A stretch of 64,000 bases of DNA from Kalaharituber pfeilii. Taxonomy: Eukaryota > Ascomycota > Pezizomycetes > Pezizales > Pezizaceae. The stretch is taken from the NCBI GenBank assembly GCA_015179045.1, contig WHUZ01000039.1, forward strand, positions 1 through 64,000. The letters run 5' to 3'. This document shows, piece after piece, positions 1-11,500 of this stretch (position 1 is the first letter of the stretch; the number at the start of each line of letters is the position of its first letter). Both the position numbers and the translations under genes were made by a program. A model generated the notes under the pieces. It made no database searches. It saw only the letters and a list, made by a program, of their open reading frames with translations, and was not told the DNA's origin.

Positions 1-1248
1 AGCGGGGGCGGGACTGGAAGGACTGGAGTGTGGGGTGGGCGACGCAGAAGAAGGATGGGTTCGAGTCGGTGGCAGGGAGGGTACAGAGCACAGTTAGCTT
101 CGTCATGCCGGAGGGGGTGGACGAGGTGTCATGGGGGGGGGATGTGCGAGAACGGAGGTGGAAGAAGTGACGAGAGAAGGACGCAAAGGGGGAAGCGCGG
201 AGGAGTGGGAGTCGTCAATCTTTTGGGCAACGCAAGGGGGGGGCGGTGTACACAGATGGTAGCATGAACGAGAAGGGGAGAGTAGGAGGGGGATTCTGGA
301 AGTGGGAGGCGCGGGGGGGAGAGGAAATGGGGACGGGAGCGACGGTGTGGGATGGGGAGGTGAGAGGGATGAGGATGGGGATAGAGAAGGCGGTCCCAGC
401 ACCGGCAAACCTGGTCATCCTGACAGACTCACAGGCAGCAATCGCGGCGGTGAGGAAGGCGGGGAGATTGGGGGAAAGCACGAACCGGAGACCTGAGGAG
501 AGTGGTGGATGCAGTCGCGTGAGAAGGAAAAAAGGGGGGACGTTAAGCTGATGTGGGTGAAGGCGCACATCGGTATCGCCGGCAACGAGGCGGGGACGTC
601 GAAGCGAAGAGGGCGGCGGACAGGGTAGGGAGGTCGGTGTAACAGAAGGGGGCTGCGGCAGAAGTGGAAAGCGACTGCGCGCGGCGGAGAGAAAGGAAAG
701 GGGGTACGGGGGGGCGCAGTGATGGAGTGGAGAAGGGGGGCCGCAACGGCTTTCAACGAGACTGAGAACGGGAAAGGGGATGGGGAAGGAGTGGGAGGTA
801 AGGATCGGGAAAGCGATGGAGGGGAGCGTATGTGAGTGCGGGGAAAGACAAACGGCGGACCACCTGGCGTTCAGGTGTGAGGAGGTGGAAGTACTTGGAA
901 GGATGGGAAGGTGGGAGGATATCGATGACAAAAAGTGGATGGTGGAACAGGAGAATGGGGAGATGGTGAATACGCTGGGAGAGTTTTTCGGTTCGCTGAA
1001 GGTGTAGGGGGAGGGGGCGAATTTCCGTTTGTTAGTAGGTGGCGGGGGAAGAAAAGATGTAGCTATTTTTAAAGTGCCTCGGGGAAGTGGGGCGGGGAGG
1101 GGTTGATGTTTTCGTTTGTAGAGATGGCGGTGGAAGATTCAGGTAGAAAAGCCTGCCTCCGGGCTTTGAGGGTCTAGACCCAGGGGCCCTGCCATGGCGA
1201 ACAGCTACAAGCGGGGTCATGTGATATAAAAAAAAAAAAAAAAAAAAA
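1..1248 (+). mobile_element. Tad1-like LINE (family A), 3' part with poly(A) tail
   Basis: GC-rich 3' end of a non-LTR retrotransposon, cut by the window start. It contains RNase H and zinc-knuckle remnants (246-1007), a 3' UTR, and a tail ending in GCCATGGCGAACAGCTACAA, a GCGGGGTCATGTGATAT run and about 20 A. The same tail recurs at 1266, 3849, 17929, 43741, 44120, 61091, 61420 and 63047, which defines family A. The element at the right end of the window (63047-64000, minus strand) encodes the same C-terminal protein, so the window is bracketed by two copies. Confidence 0.85.
246..1007 (+). pseudogene. LINE ORF2 C-terminus: RNase H plus zinc knuckle, frameshifted
   Basis: From 246 the frame encodes YTDGSMNEKGRVGGGFW and later VILTDSQAAIAAVRKAG, the first two acidic blocks of an RNase H domain. 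The frame then breaks near 480-600; the block LMWVKAHIGIAGNE, which also occurs in the intact copy at 63.7 kb, is found in another frame at about 548-590. From 780 a third segment ends with the knuckle CECGERQTADHLAFRC and a stop at 1007. It aligns block by block with the minus-strand copy at 63239-63961. At least two frame changes make it non-functional. Confidence 0.8.
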
Positions 1249-1265
1249 CTCTTGAAACCCTCCAT

Positions 1266-1324
1266 TTTTTTTTTTTTTTTTTTATATCACATGACCCCGC
1301 GTGCGGCTGCTCGCCAAGGCAGGG
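1266..1324 (-). mobile_element. 59-bp LINE family A tail insertion with 15-bp target duplication
   Basis: Poly(T) followed by the reversed family A tail (ATATCACATGACCCCGCGTG, then CGGCTGCTCGCCAAGGC). It is flanked by perfect 15-bp direct repeats CTTGAAACCCTCCAT at 1251-1265 and 1325-1339. It is a severely 5'-truncated target-primed insertion. Confidence 0.85.
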
Positions 1325-1339
1325 CTTGAAACCCTCCAT

Positions 1340-2943
1340 GATTGCCAATACGATAGTAGAACCTTCAATAGCAGAATCTTGAGAACTTACAATAGTGGAA
1401 TTACCAAAACCAATACTTCAGAATATCATTATGGCTCAAGCACAGGACCCCCATATACTCACTGTCAAAACGGATCTCAAGAGAAATGTTAAAAGTACAC
1501 GAAAATATAATATTACAGCATATACTACAGATAACTAAGGGATCCTACTTCATGAAAACCAAATCTATGTGCCTGACAGTCAAAGCCTCAGAATTCGCAT
1601 TATTCAAGAAAACTATGATGCTCTATTAGTAGGTCACCTAGGGCGAGACCGGACTCATAAACTAATTACTAGGACATATTATTGACCACAGATTCGAAAA
1701 ACCATAGCTCGATATATTGATAATTGTCATGTATGCCGAAGAAACAAACCAATCCGCCATGCCCCTATAGACACTTAAATCTCTTAACTCCTCCACAGCT
1801 ACCCTGGACCTCCATTACAATGGACTATATTACAGACCTCCTAGTTAGTCAGGAATTCAATGCTATTCTTGTAGTCATAGACCGCCTTACCAAGATGGGA
1901 CACTTTATTGCAGCCAAAAAAACCGATACTGCAGAAACCCAAGCTAAAAGATTCACAGACACTATAGTACGACTCCATGGACTCCTCACAGAAATCATTA
2001 TAGATAGAAGAACCACATTCAAGAATAAGTTTTGGGAATCACTCTGCAAGTTCTTTGACATTAAACCTAAATACTCTATAGCATTCCATCCCCAGACTGA
2101 TGGACAAACTGAACGCATCAATAGCTTTGTTGAAGAATACCTCTGTATGTATGTGAATTATCAGCAAGATGATTAGGTAGACAAGTTAGCTATGGCAGAA
2201 TTCGCATACAATAACCGGCAATCGGAAAGTACCAAAATGATACCATTTTATGCACTTCAAGGATTCCACCCTCGTTTTACAGTTGTGGGAAATGAACGCT
2301 TCCTATCTGCTGATATACTACCCACAGCTATCGACCATGCTAAATCACTCACTACCAACCATCAATACCTTCAAGAAAACATTAAGGATGCTCAGGAACA
2401 ACACAAGAAGTACTATGACCAACGTCATCTTCCAGCTCCATAGTATCAAATAGGAGACCAAGTATACCTCTCAGCAGATGCACAGATCCGAACTACACAA
2501 CCTAGTTAGAAGCTCGCTGCAAAACACCATGGACCTTTCAAAATCTCTTGCAAGCTATCTCGCTATACCTATGAACTCGAACTCCCTTACACAATGTCAA
2601 AGCTGCACCCTGTTTTTAATGTCACATGCCTAGAGCCTGCTGCCATGAACCCCTACCAGGACAGATTCAGCCACCACCACCACCACCACCACCACCACCA
2701 CCAGTAGAAATTGATGGAGAACCTGAGAATGAAGTTGAAACAATTCTAGACTCCCGGTTGTACTGCCGTAAGGTACAGTACCTTGTCCGATGGGCTGGAT
2801 ATCCAGACTCACATAATGAATGGCTTACACTTGAAGAGCTTGCCCACTGTGGTGAACTTCTTGCTGAGTTTCATGATAAATACCCTGGTAAACCTAGGAA
2901 TACAAAGGGCCTCCTAGGAAGTCGGCCATAGAAGGGGACCTAC
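1340..2943 (+). mobile_element. Ty3/Gypsy chromovirus remnant (integrase and chromodomain part)
   Basis: AT-rich, heavily mutated internal part of a Gypsy element. Only the region from the integrase zinc-binding domain to the chromodomain is recognisable. It ends in a purine-rich tract (GAAGGGGACC) immediately before an LTR-like TGTCACAG at 2944. No 5' LTR, gag or reverse transcriptase is visible. Confidence 0.75.
1590..2931 (+). pseudogene. Gypsy integrase with C-terminal chromodomain, several in-frame stops
   Basis: The order is N-terminal zinc-binding segment (GHLGRDRTH, then CHVCRRNK), DDE core (LVVIDRLTKMGHF; TEIIIDRRTTFKNKFW; FHPQTDGQTERIN with the catalytic Glu) and a chromodomain (KVQYLVRWAGYPDSHNEWLT). 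Stops fall where Trp or Gln is expected, for example before PQIR near 1684 and before VDKLAMAEFAYN at about 2174. These fit C-to-T or G-to-A transitions, as expected after repeat-induced point mutation. A run of about ten CAC/CCA triplets lies at 2670-2702. The chromodomain assigns the copy to the chromoviruses. Confidence 0.8.
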
Positions 2944-3270
2944 TGTCACAGACTAGCCAAGCAGGAATAGTCCGCATTAAGGAAATAAAGCCCCGGACGC
3001 CGCGGATCAAAAGATAGGCCCCGCGCCCAATGAATAAGTCACCGCTCAGGAAATTAAGTCACCGCTCAGGAAATAAACCACCGTCCAGGGAAAAGTACAA
3101 GAAACTATAGTCTCCTATGTCATGTCCAGTTTTTGTATTTAATTCATGCCTTCCCTTCATGTACATAAGTCCTCAAGCAACGTCCTGTTCCCTGCCTATA
3201 TCTACAACATTACCGATACCGTGAAACCGCCCTGTCAAACTTGTGACCGGGACCTGCGAGTAACGTACTA
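2944..3270 (+). repeat. Probable 3' LTR of the chromovirus remnant
   Basis: Begins TGTCACAG directly after a polypurine tract. It includes a short tandem duplication of AAGTCACCGCTCAGGAAAT around 3027-3075. The right boundary is not certain because no matching 5' LTR is present; the end near 3270 is an estimate. Confidence 0.5.
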
Positions 3271-3287
3271 CGGCTTTTTACAGTGGG

Positions 3288-3577
3288 TAAGTGAGCTCGG
3301 CTCGAGCCGAGCTCGTCAAATAGAAGGTGGGCTCGAGCCAGCGAGCCTTGATTACATGATATTGATAACTAATCTAAACTATTCTACAGCTTCATCCTCC
3401 TTGCCGCTATCCGCTAAATTCAGTATATATTTCTTCTACATTTACTCCTGCTGCAAGTTTATGAAATCCTGCGCTGGCTGAGCATTTTAGCGAGCTGTCA
3501 AGAGAAACACTAGCGTCATCTTGGCTGTCTTAAGCTCGAGCCAGGGCTCGAGCTGGCTCGGCTCGTGCCGCTCACTA
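3288..3577. repeat. hAT-like palindromic MITE (TAGTGAGC family)
   Basis: The left end reads TAAGTGAGCTCGGCTCGAGC and the right end CTCGGCTCGTGCCGCTCACTA, approximate inverted repeats rich in GCTCGAGC. The same family at 54121-54465 has clean 8-bp duplications. No target duplication is visible here. Confidence 0.6.
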
Positions 3578-3930
3578 GAGCCTCGCCCCCGAATCTCAGA
3601 GTTCTGGCTTCTACCCTCATCCGTTCCCCTTCTGTGAAAGCCTGTACCGATTCCAGGTTGGCCAGTCCCTCCACCAGGTCTCTGCGTGTGCCCCATGTTG
3701 CGCCGGTGATCTCCCTTGCTACCGTGTATTACCATTTTTCGAGATCCCTGATCTTGGTCTCTTTCGGGGCCCCTCTCGCGTATTCCATCCATGTCCACCT
3801 TCCCCAGGTTGCTATGTTCCGTGCGACACTGGTGTACACCTGGAGGATTTTTTTTTTTTTTTTTTTTTCTCACGTGACCCCGCCTGCAGCTTTCGCCATG
3901 GCAGGGCACACCTGGAGGATGAACAAGTAG
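3578..3930 (-). mobile_element. LINE reverse-transcriptase fragment, interrupted by a LINE tail
   Basis: Read on the minus strand it gives VEARTLRF and a GATWGTRRD segment that match the thumb/linker region of the LINE at 46.4-48.1 kb. It is only about 290 bp of coding remnant, split near its 5' side by the insertion at 3849-3907. Confidence 0.6.
3849..3907 (-). mobile_element. 59-bp LINE family A tail insertion with 13-bp target duplication
   Basis: Poly(T) plus the reversed tail (TCACGTGACCCCGCCTGCAG, then CTTTCGCCATGGCAGGGC). Perfect duplications ACACCTGGAGGAT lie at 3836-3848 and 3908-3920. It is inserted within the older LINE fragment. Confidence 0.85.
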
Positions 3931-4419
3931 CACTCGCACTGATAACCTGTCATATTGCATAAGATTTCCCGATCAGAGCCTTATCTAATATGACAGATTT
4001 GTCTGTAAGAAGATTTGCCTGCCGCCCGACGATATGCTTATATCGAGAGTGTACTGTATGACAGCTTTTGGTGCAGGAATTGTATTTGCCGTGGCACGAG
4101 GTCGTCACCTAATGTATTTTCTATAACTCATGGGCTGGTAATAGTTATTCATGTTGAAAGGCTATATCTATTGCTCGCGACACGGAAATGTATACATCAA
4201 CCGTTTTATTTTGTCCACCTTACGTAGGATACATGAAGGACGCTTGGCGAAGCAGGATGTCTGCTCTGTACAGTATGTACCTAACAAGCGCATGGGTTGT
4301 AGAGTAGGTACATCACCCCTCACTCTCACCCTTTCCTTGCTGCTCTCTTGATGATTACCAGTGTTAACTCGAAAACTCTTCAACTGTCGGTCATCAATTC
4401 TCAGCGCCTACTCACCAAC

Positions 4420-4917
4420 ATGTTCCTCTATATCCTCAGCCTCGATAAAATAATCACCTTACGTCGCGCTGTCCAACCAGATGGCATCATAATCTTCCAA
4501 TCCCCTTCCGTGGACCTCCGCACCACTGATGCTGGCACTGCCGGTACTATGGACTGCAGTAACCTCAACCTTTTGAACCACTCTGATGATATACTCCTCC
4601 ACATGTCCTTCCGCCGCCAGGAGAACACCATTGTCTTCAACACGCGTCGCAACGGTAAATGGGAATCCGAGGAGCGCGAAGTGCTCACCGGCGTCGCTAG
4701 TGGTGGAGTCACCAACGTCATGGTTTACGACCACGGCGACCGGTACCAAATTCTGATTGATGGGCGCACAGTGCACTACTTTACCAAGCGGTACCACGAG
4801 CCCGCCACGCAAGTGCGCTATTGCAAAAATCCACAAGGGTTGTTATTGTCTGACCCTATTGTGGTGAAGCAGTTTCAGAATCTTGGTCAGTTATTTGCGA
4901 AGGATGGTCCTCAGTGA
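4420..4917 (+). CDS. Fungal galectin (beta-galactoside-binding lectin)
   Basis: An intronless 165-codon frame. The core LLHMSFRRQENTIVFNTR, followed by GKWESEERE and VYDHGDRYQILIDGRTVHY, carries the galectin signature: His...Arg, Asn, Trp and Glu-x-Arg of the sugar site. It resembles fruiting-body galectins such as Coprinopsis CGL2 in order and length (about 150-165 aa). The frame is open from 4348, but the Met at 4420 (context ACCAACATGT) gives the usual N-terminus MFLYILSLDK. There is no signal peptide; fungal galectins leave the cell by a non-classical route, which is family knowledge and not visible here. Such lectins bind glycans in development or in defence against grazers. No operon-like partner is present. 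Confidence 0.8.
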   Translation: MFLYILSLDKIITLRRAVQPDGIIIFQSPSVDLRTTDAGTAGTMDCSNLNLLNHSDDILLHMSFRRQENTIVFNTRRNGKWESEEREVLTGVASGGVTNVMVYDHGDRYQILIDGRTVHYFTKRYHEPATQVRYCKNPQGLLLSDPIVVKQFQNLGQLFAKDGPQ

Positions 4918-5690
4918 CTAATCCACACAACAGTAGTTGGAGTTCTGATTTGTTGCTCTGATCTCCAATTGTTGTTCTGAATACTCGCAAGCACGCTGAG
5001 TGTGCTGCACTGCATACAGGCATCATTGATGGTTGACAAGGCAAAATTAGAGTATGCACGGATCTTGATTTTAAGGAATTTCTTCTTAACTTGATTATTC
5101 TCTTGCCACAACTGGGCTTTCAGGAGGGTCGCGCGGGTCTTAAAAGGCATGTTTGGTCCGACATTTTTGGCTTACGAGAAACACAGGGAGCAAAAGTGTA
5201 AGGTTCAATTCCTGTTCATTAGTGGTAGGCTACTGTAGGGGCTTCCAAACACCTTTGGTATTTTTACATACTGTACCTATATTGTCGTATCGGAGTTCAA
5301 TACACGTACTGCGAGACACTAGTTTATATATCCTTATGTCAAGCCTCAGGTCTTGCAATTCATTTCGTTTTCCCGGGTCGAGAACTACAGTCCGTAGCCA
5401 GACACCGTCCTGACCATTTGTCCACGCTCGCGGGACGATCATCCCCTTCAAAGCCTATCGAACAAGATGTCTACTTTGTCAGATAGGGACCCGGTTGGAA
5501 CGCCGACATGACAACCAGGTTTCTACGCTTTGTCATTTCGGGACGTACCGAGTTGCAACGCAACATAGCAGCGACAATCACGCAGAAGTCATCTGAACTT
5601 CGCTACTGTACTTACAGTAATTAATATACAAAAAATTTTCACACATAAAATCAGAATGTGTCGCAACCCCACCAGCAACAATAACAGGCC
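4918..5690. other. Intergenic, nothing recognised
   Basis: Short frames only. No domain, repeat boundary or RNA gene could be supported between the galectin and the Tc1-like remnant. Confidence 0.5.
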
Positions 5691-5699
5691 GGGGCCTAG

Positions 5700-6300
5700 C
5701 CAGTACACTCCAAACTAATGACAATAATTTCTCCCTCTTTATTCTGTCCCATTTCCTCCTGTAGCTTTTCCTCCAGAGCCTCAATATCTATTATAAGACC
5801 ATATTTAATTCCCCACTCCATCTCCAGATCGAATCATAAAATGTCAACAGAATTAAGATTAGGGGAATGCGGTATCCATACCACCTCATTCTCGATTCTG
5901 TATTTTTTTTTAAATCCCCTTATGCCCTGGTGCTCCATCCTCCATCATCTTATTCCATCCATAGAACTCGCAAATCAGATGCAAAATGGCTATGAGGGAA
6001 GAACCTAAAATGATAATGGTATATGCCGCAGAGCCTATTTTGTACCAGAAGGCATAAAATAAATACCTTTGACTTTGATTTACCCCAAAATCCTACCATA
6101 TCAACTCTTGTCCCTATTCCCGCAATACAATCCGAATGAAGTTCCTCATCTGTTTCTGATAACTAAGGGCCGATATCCAAATTCTTTAGTGCTATATGTT
6201 GATTCATCTGTTCCCAGTGCCCGAAGCTAATCTTCTGTCCAGTCACACTATTTCTCGCACCAAGCAACATTTTTCTTTTCTGTTGTTTATTTTTTTTCCG
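5700..6300 (-). pseudogene. Tc1/mariner-like transposase remnant
   Basis: On the minus strand, broken frames give MEDGAPGHKG (5920-5948), the usual setting of the second catalytic Asp of Tc1-type DDE transposases. Then comes WIPHSPNLNSVD (about 5841-5870), corresponding to the family motif around SPDLNPIE, in which the Glu is not conserved. A WGYRP segment and MVGFWGKSKSK lie upstream. Many stops and frame changes are present and no terminal inverted repeats were found. Confidence 0.5.
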
Positions 6301-7148
6301 GTTCTCATATACCCTCCATCTTTGCCGTGGTCATCTTCATACTACTTGCTACTTATTGCGTAGTTTATGTAGAGCCACGGCAGCTCTAATCTCAACCATC
6401 TGAGCGATCGGGGATATGTCGATCTCGTGTAACAAACGCTTTCAATGATTCTTTTTTTTCGCCGTCAGTTAATAAAAAAGCGGTCGACCCAATCATTTGC
6501 AGTTACCCATGTGTCTAATGATTTAGGTTGTTCCTTGAAATGTTCTGTTCACACTCATGCTCATCACACCTGAGCATATATCTTGTTATGGTTTCGTGGA
6601 TATATTGTAGCTGATTTGCTGCTTAAGGTGCTAATTGGGAAAATTTGGTAGTTAAATCAAGGGTCTTGTGAAAGTTATGCCTTTTCTGACCCCCCGTTAC
6701 ACCCTTCGTCTCACAAAATAGAGCTCATCAATTATACACACTTTACATTGTAAGAATGTTGGGCTTGAATCCTTGCCGCCAACTTAGTTTATCTTTGCTA
6801 ATCACCAACCTACCATTCTTCCCAGCTATACACGTAGAATTCTGACCCCCGCACTCAACTTCATAGCAACCCTCTGCATTTTATTAGAACCAAGCGTAAT
6901 AATGTGCATGTCCTTTGACTGCAAGTACGTGATTAAGTAATAATTGCTAGTATTCTATTATACCGGTTCCTATGTAAAGCTTAGTATGCAGCAGAGCTGC
7001 TCGGTCGGCATCTGTTGGCCCCCAAACCCTGGCCCCGCAAATCATCGGTGAGCTCTCCGCACCATGTATGTTCTATAATGTGCCAAGTATAAGAGGCGGC
7101 AATAATCCCTTCCGCGACGAACGGCAGCTTGGATTAAAAAAGTTCAAA
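6301..7148. other. Intergenic, upstream region of the hydrolase gene
   Basis: AT-rich with short frames only. Nothing recognised apart from possible worn edges of the Tc1-like remnant. Confidence 0.4.
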
Positions 7149-8032
7149 ATGAAAATCCTGATGCTCCACGGCTACGGCCAGTCCGGCACCATCTTTGAGG
7201 CCGAGACTGCTCCTCTCCGCAAGGCGATCCTGTCGCGCTATCCCTCCACCGAATTTGACTTTCTCACCGGTCCTCATCGGGCTGATAGTCTGCTGGACGG
7301 AAACAGCGACAATGTTGCAAGCTCACAATCAGATCCAGGTTTGTATCCCCCTCCCAGCACACTCTCAGGCGAAAAAAGTAAAAAGAAAAAATATCCAAAT
7401 TAATGCCCTCTCCAGATTCCGCCAAGCCCGCCCCCTCCAACGCCCCCTTCACCCGAGCAGGCTGGCTGCCCTCCGCCATAAAACGTGGCTGCACAGAGCT
7501 TACTCCCGACCAGCGCGCCGGAATAATCGACACTCTGCGCTTCCTCTCGACGGCTCTCAATTCGACCACGGAGCCCTATGACGGCATCATCTGCTTTTCG
7601 CAAGGCGCCAGCGTCGGTGTTGCCATCGCCAGTCTCCTCGAAAAACACCATGCCCCACCCGCAGCCTCCTCCTCCGACCTCATTGACATCGATGCTCTTG
7701 TTGTTAAATCCGCCTTCACCACCCACCACCCCCCTCTAAAATTCGTCGTCAGCATATCCGGTTTCGTGGCCCCCCCGTGCTTCCCCGGCCTTGAATACAT
7801 CTACAGCGAGAAGGTCAAGACACCTGTATTACATGTGCTCGGGAAAATCGACGATCACCTACGTGAGGAGGAAATGCTGGCGCTGATAAGAATGTGCGAG
7901 GGAAGTGCTGGGGAGACCAGCGGGTTCGACGGGGAGTCAGACAGGGTCATATGGTGGGATGGGGGGCATTACGTACCGGGGAAGAGGTCAGTGATGGAAA
8001 AAGTTGTAAAGTTTATAGCATCTTGTATTTGA
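7149..8032 (+). CDS. FSH1/LovG-type serine hydrolase (candidate polyketide-releasing thioesterase)
   Basis: Two exons, 7149-7338 and 7416-8032, joined over a 77-nt GT-AG intron (phase 1), give 268 aa. The N-terminus MKILMLHGYGQSG is the hallmark of the FSH1 alpha/beta-hydrolase family. The triad is visible: Ser in CFSQGAS, Asp in LGKIDDHL, His in DGGHYVPG. The ATG at 7149 is chosen because the family starts directly at MKILMLHG; an upstream in-frame ATG at 7068 would add a non-conserved leader. The gene is convergent with the HR-PKS, 512 bp away. In the lovastatin pathway a homologue (LovG) releases the product of the LovB PKS, and this PKS likewise has no thioesterase, so a release or editing role is likely but inferred. 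Confidence 0.88.
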
Positions 8033-8544
8033 AAGTTTTTTTCTCTCTTGTGTTCATGTTATTTCTTTTCTCCCACTTCAACAAAGTAAATTGTTCTTCT
8101 GGTAGCGGGCTTGCTTTCTTGTTTCTCTTTTTGGGCATACGGTTTTACAGTCGGCCATACGACTATACCAACATTGAAGTGGATAACAATTTCAGATTTG
8201 GATGCAGTATTTTGAGTGCCATGTAGTGAAGCATAAAATAATACAGCTTATAACACAAATTACTTAACTAAGCACGAAATGCTAGAAAACACAAAGAGGA
8301 AACTAGAAAACCAGAAATAATAAAATAAAAAAAATCAATACGTCCAACCGCAAGGAACGATGACCCCTTCAGAGAATCATGGTATTCAAAATCCAATTCG
8401 GCAATCAAACAGTTTGAAAATAGATTTGCGCGAGGAAGAAACCAAACATACAAAATCTGAAATTAGCGCATAACACAATGGACGAAACATTGCTCATAAG
8501 CCCTCCAAATATCAGTCATATCACGATCCTCATTTTCGATACTC
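8033..8544. other. Convergent intergenic region, shared 3' flanks
   Basis: AT-rich sequence between the hydrolase stop and the PKS stop. It presumably holds both 3' UTRs. No feature recognised. Confidence 0.5.
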
Positions 8545-11500
8545 TCAATTCAAGTCTTCCATCTTCCTCCTAACTCTTTCCGCCAGGCCCCTAATACTCA
8601 TCGCCGGATCAAGTAACTCCAAGAAGGGAATCTGTACCCTAAATGTTAAGAACAACCAATTTCTCAACTCCGCGCCCACCATCGAATCCAACCCGTACTC
8701 CATCACGGTTTTTCCCTCCTCGACCTGCTCCAAGTCTAGCATCAGTAGCACCGCGATCCGCTGCCTAAGTACCATTGTCAGGGCCTCAATGCCTTCTGTA
8801 CCAGGCGTCATGACGAGATCTCGCAAACTATGGGGCGCGAGGTCTCCGTTGGATGATGACGAATTCTGAGCGGCATTGGTTCCGTTTTTTCGCGCATTGA
8901 TGTTCCGCACTGCATGCATGATGGTGGAGGAGCGGATGTCAGCTGCAAGCGCGGCACCCACCCCATATCTGGTGGAATCGATTTGCAAGTCTAGCATTTG
9001 TGATGGGTCAAGTCCCGTAATGAGGTATGCTCGAGCATGAGGATCATGACATGTACCTGGTGATGGTGCCATCAATTCCGGTTTCATAGCACCCTCCATA
9101 AGCTGCAGGAACTCGTCTTCGGTACTGGTATGCAATCCCAGTCTTTTCAAGGCCGCAGCCGTGTATGGGCCCTGCTGCTCGATATATCCGACCTCCTCAA
9201 TCACACCTAAGGCCAGCGTCGTTGCGGGCAGCCCAAGCGCGACTCGATGCCTCGCCATCGCGTCCAAGAACGCATTGCCCGCAGAATAATTCCCTTGAGA
9301 CATATGGCCAACATAACTGGAAATTGACGACGTCATGACAAAGAACTGCAAAGGCGCATTATGCTTCATCAATGCAGCATGCAAATTCTTCGTTCCGAGA
9401 ACCTTCGGCATCATGGCCGTATTGAAGGCCTCGAGCGTCATATTTGAGAATATTGCGTCCTTGAGCACCATCGCTGCTTGCACGACGCCCTTAATCGGAC
9501 ATTCACTTGAAAGAATTGCCTTTTCGACGTCGTCGTAGTTGCAAACATCTCCACGCGTGACTTGGACTTCGCAACCTATGGATTCTAGCTCGGTCACGAG
9601 GTCCGCAGCATCAGGGTTATCCGTGCCACTGCGGGACAGGAACAGGAAATGGCGGGCACCACGAGAAGCCATCCAGCGAGAGAGACTGCGACCTAAGCCA
9701 CCAAGGCACCCCACCAAGAGATATGCAGCATTGGTATCGAAGATGACTTGCGGCGCTGGTAGTTGCATCTGCAGAGAATTTAAAATAAGTTAGCTGTCCC
9801 CAAATGCAAGAGTCGAGCGAGGACTTACTTTGACAAGCTTATTCTCCTCCGGCGGCGGTCCATACTTGATCACCACCTTTCCACCGACAGTTCTCTGCCC
9901 AAACATTCGGAACGCCTTCGCGACCTCTGTGATATGAAAACACTGGATTGGTGTAATTGGGTGAATCTTACCCTCCCTGTACATGCTCAGGATATCGTTC
10001 AAAAGACGCTTATGCAGGTCCGGAATCGTTCTCCATAGTGCTCCCAAGTCCATTGAAAAGTACATCAGATTCAACTTAAAGCACGCCATATCCAGCTTCG
10101 CGTGGTCATAGACGTCGCTTCTGCCCGCGTCGATCATCCGGCCGTGGGGCGAGAGGCACGCAGTTGTTTCGTGAAAAAGCTCGCCGCTGAGGGTGGAGAT
10201 GACGACGTTAACGCCTTGGTCATCGGTGACATCGAGGATCCCGTCAATGAAGGAGTTATCGCGGGAGTTGAAAATGTGGCTTGCGGGGATGCCGAATTGC
10301 TTTTGGACAAATTCCGATTTCATTGAGGAGGAGACTGTGGTGTAGACCTACGTTGCGAATGGAAGATTAGCATAAAAACCAAGGTCTCAACGTCCCGTGG
10401 GCTATTTACAGTTGCTCCGCAATTCATAGCCACCTGAATACACGCCCTACCAAACGCACTGGAGCCTCCATGGACCAAAACTGTCTCTCCTGGCTTCACC
10501 TTTGCCTGATCTACCAACGCATATATCGCCGCCCCATATGCAATCAGCATGGAAACAATCTCCTGAGAGAATCAGTTAGCATCCGCCTCAATATCTAGGA
10601 TACCTAAACACATACTTCGTAGCTCTCACTCTCCTCTATCTTGACACAAAACATCTCTTTCACCCTGATAAAACTATTCAAATGCCTAGGTATGGCTGTG
10701 GCCACTCTATCACCAACCTTCAACCCCTTCACGTTGCTTCCTATCCTCTTCACCTTGCCTGCATACTCCCATCCAATCCCAGGATTATCGAAGTTTCCCA
10801 TCGTCACTGTGATATCCTTAAAGGTGAGACCGGCTGCTTTGACCTCAATATCGACCTCATCGCTCTCCGGCGGCGTCTCGAACGTGGAGTCCGGCTTGAA
10901 GAAAAAGGAATCAAACAATCCAGGCTGCTCGATGTCCACCTGCATTGCCTTGGTGTGGTCATAGGGCGTCAATACAGGCGTGATTCCATTCCCCATCCGG
11001 TTCTTCGCATACTGAGCGTTGAGCGTGACTTCCTCTGTGACGCGACTAATGTGCAGGACGCCGTCCTTGACACAAAATTCCCTTTCATATAGATCTGAGG
11101 AGTTCCTCAGTCGCGTCCACGTGTCCACAATTACCTCGCTGGCTGCCTTCATGGACAACGAATTGTCATTCGTGTCGACGTCAAGGATGCCGAACTTAAG
11201 CCCCGTCTGCTCCGACTTGATAGTCCTTGCCAGCCCGTGAATTAATGCATGGTCAGGGTTCTTTCCTTCTATCAGGCCGCCAGCGGTGATCCAGAGGATT
11301 TGGTGAGAGGTTGTAGTAAGCGTTTTAAGTGCCTCGAGTTCTGGAGCGGTCATGGTGGGGATAAGGGGGGAGGAGGCATCATTTTCCAGGTCGACAAGCA
11401 CTATCGCCATGTCTGGACGGTCCTGAAGATCACTGTACGCCTGTAATGAAAGCAAGATAGGCTCATGGCCAGTAGAGAGTGCATGGTGGGCTACCAGGGG

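Noticed and set aside
215..931. Long minus-strand frame of 238 codons at the window start
   Set aside because: Pro/Ser-rich shadow of the GC-rich LINE on the other strand, where RNase H and the zinc knuckle are recognisable.
3146..3481. 111-codon plus-strand frame
   Set aside because: Spans the LTR and the hAT-like MITE; composite of repeats.
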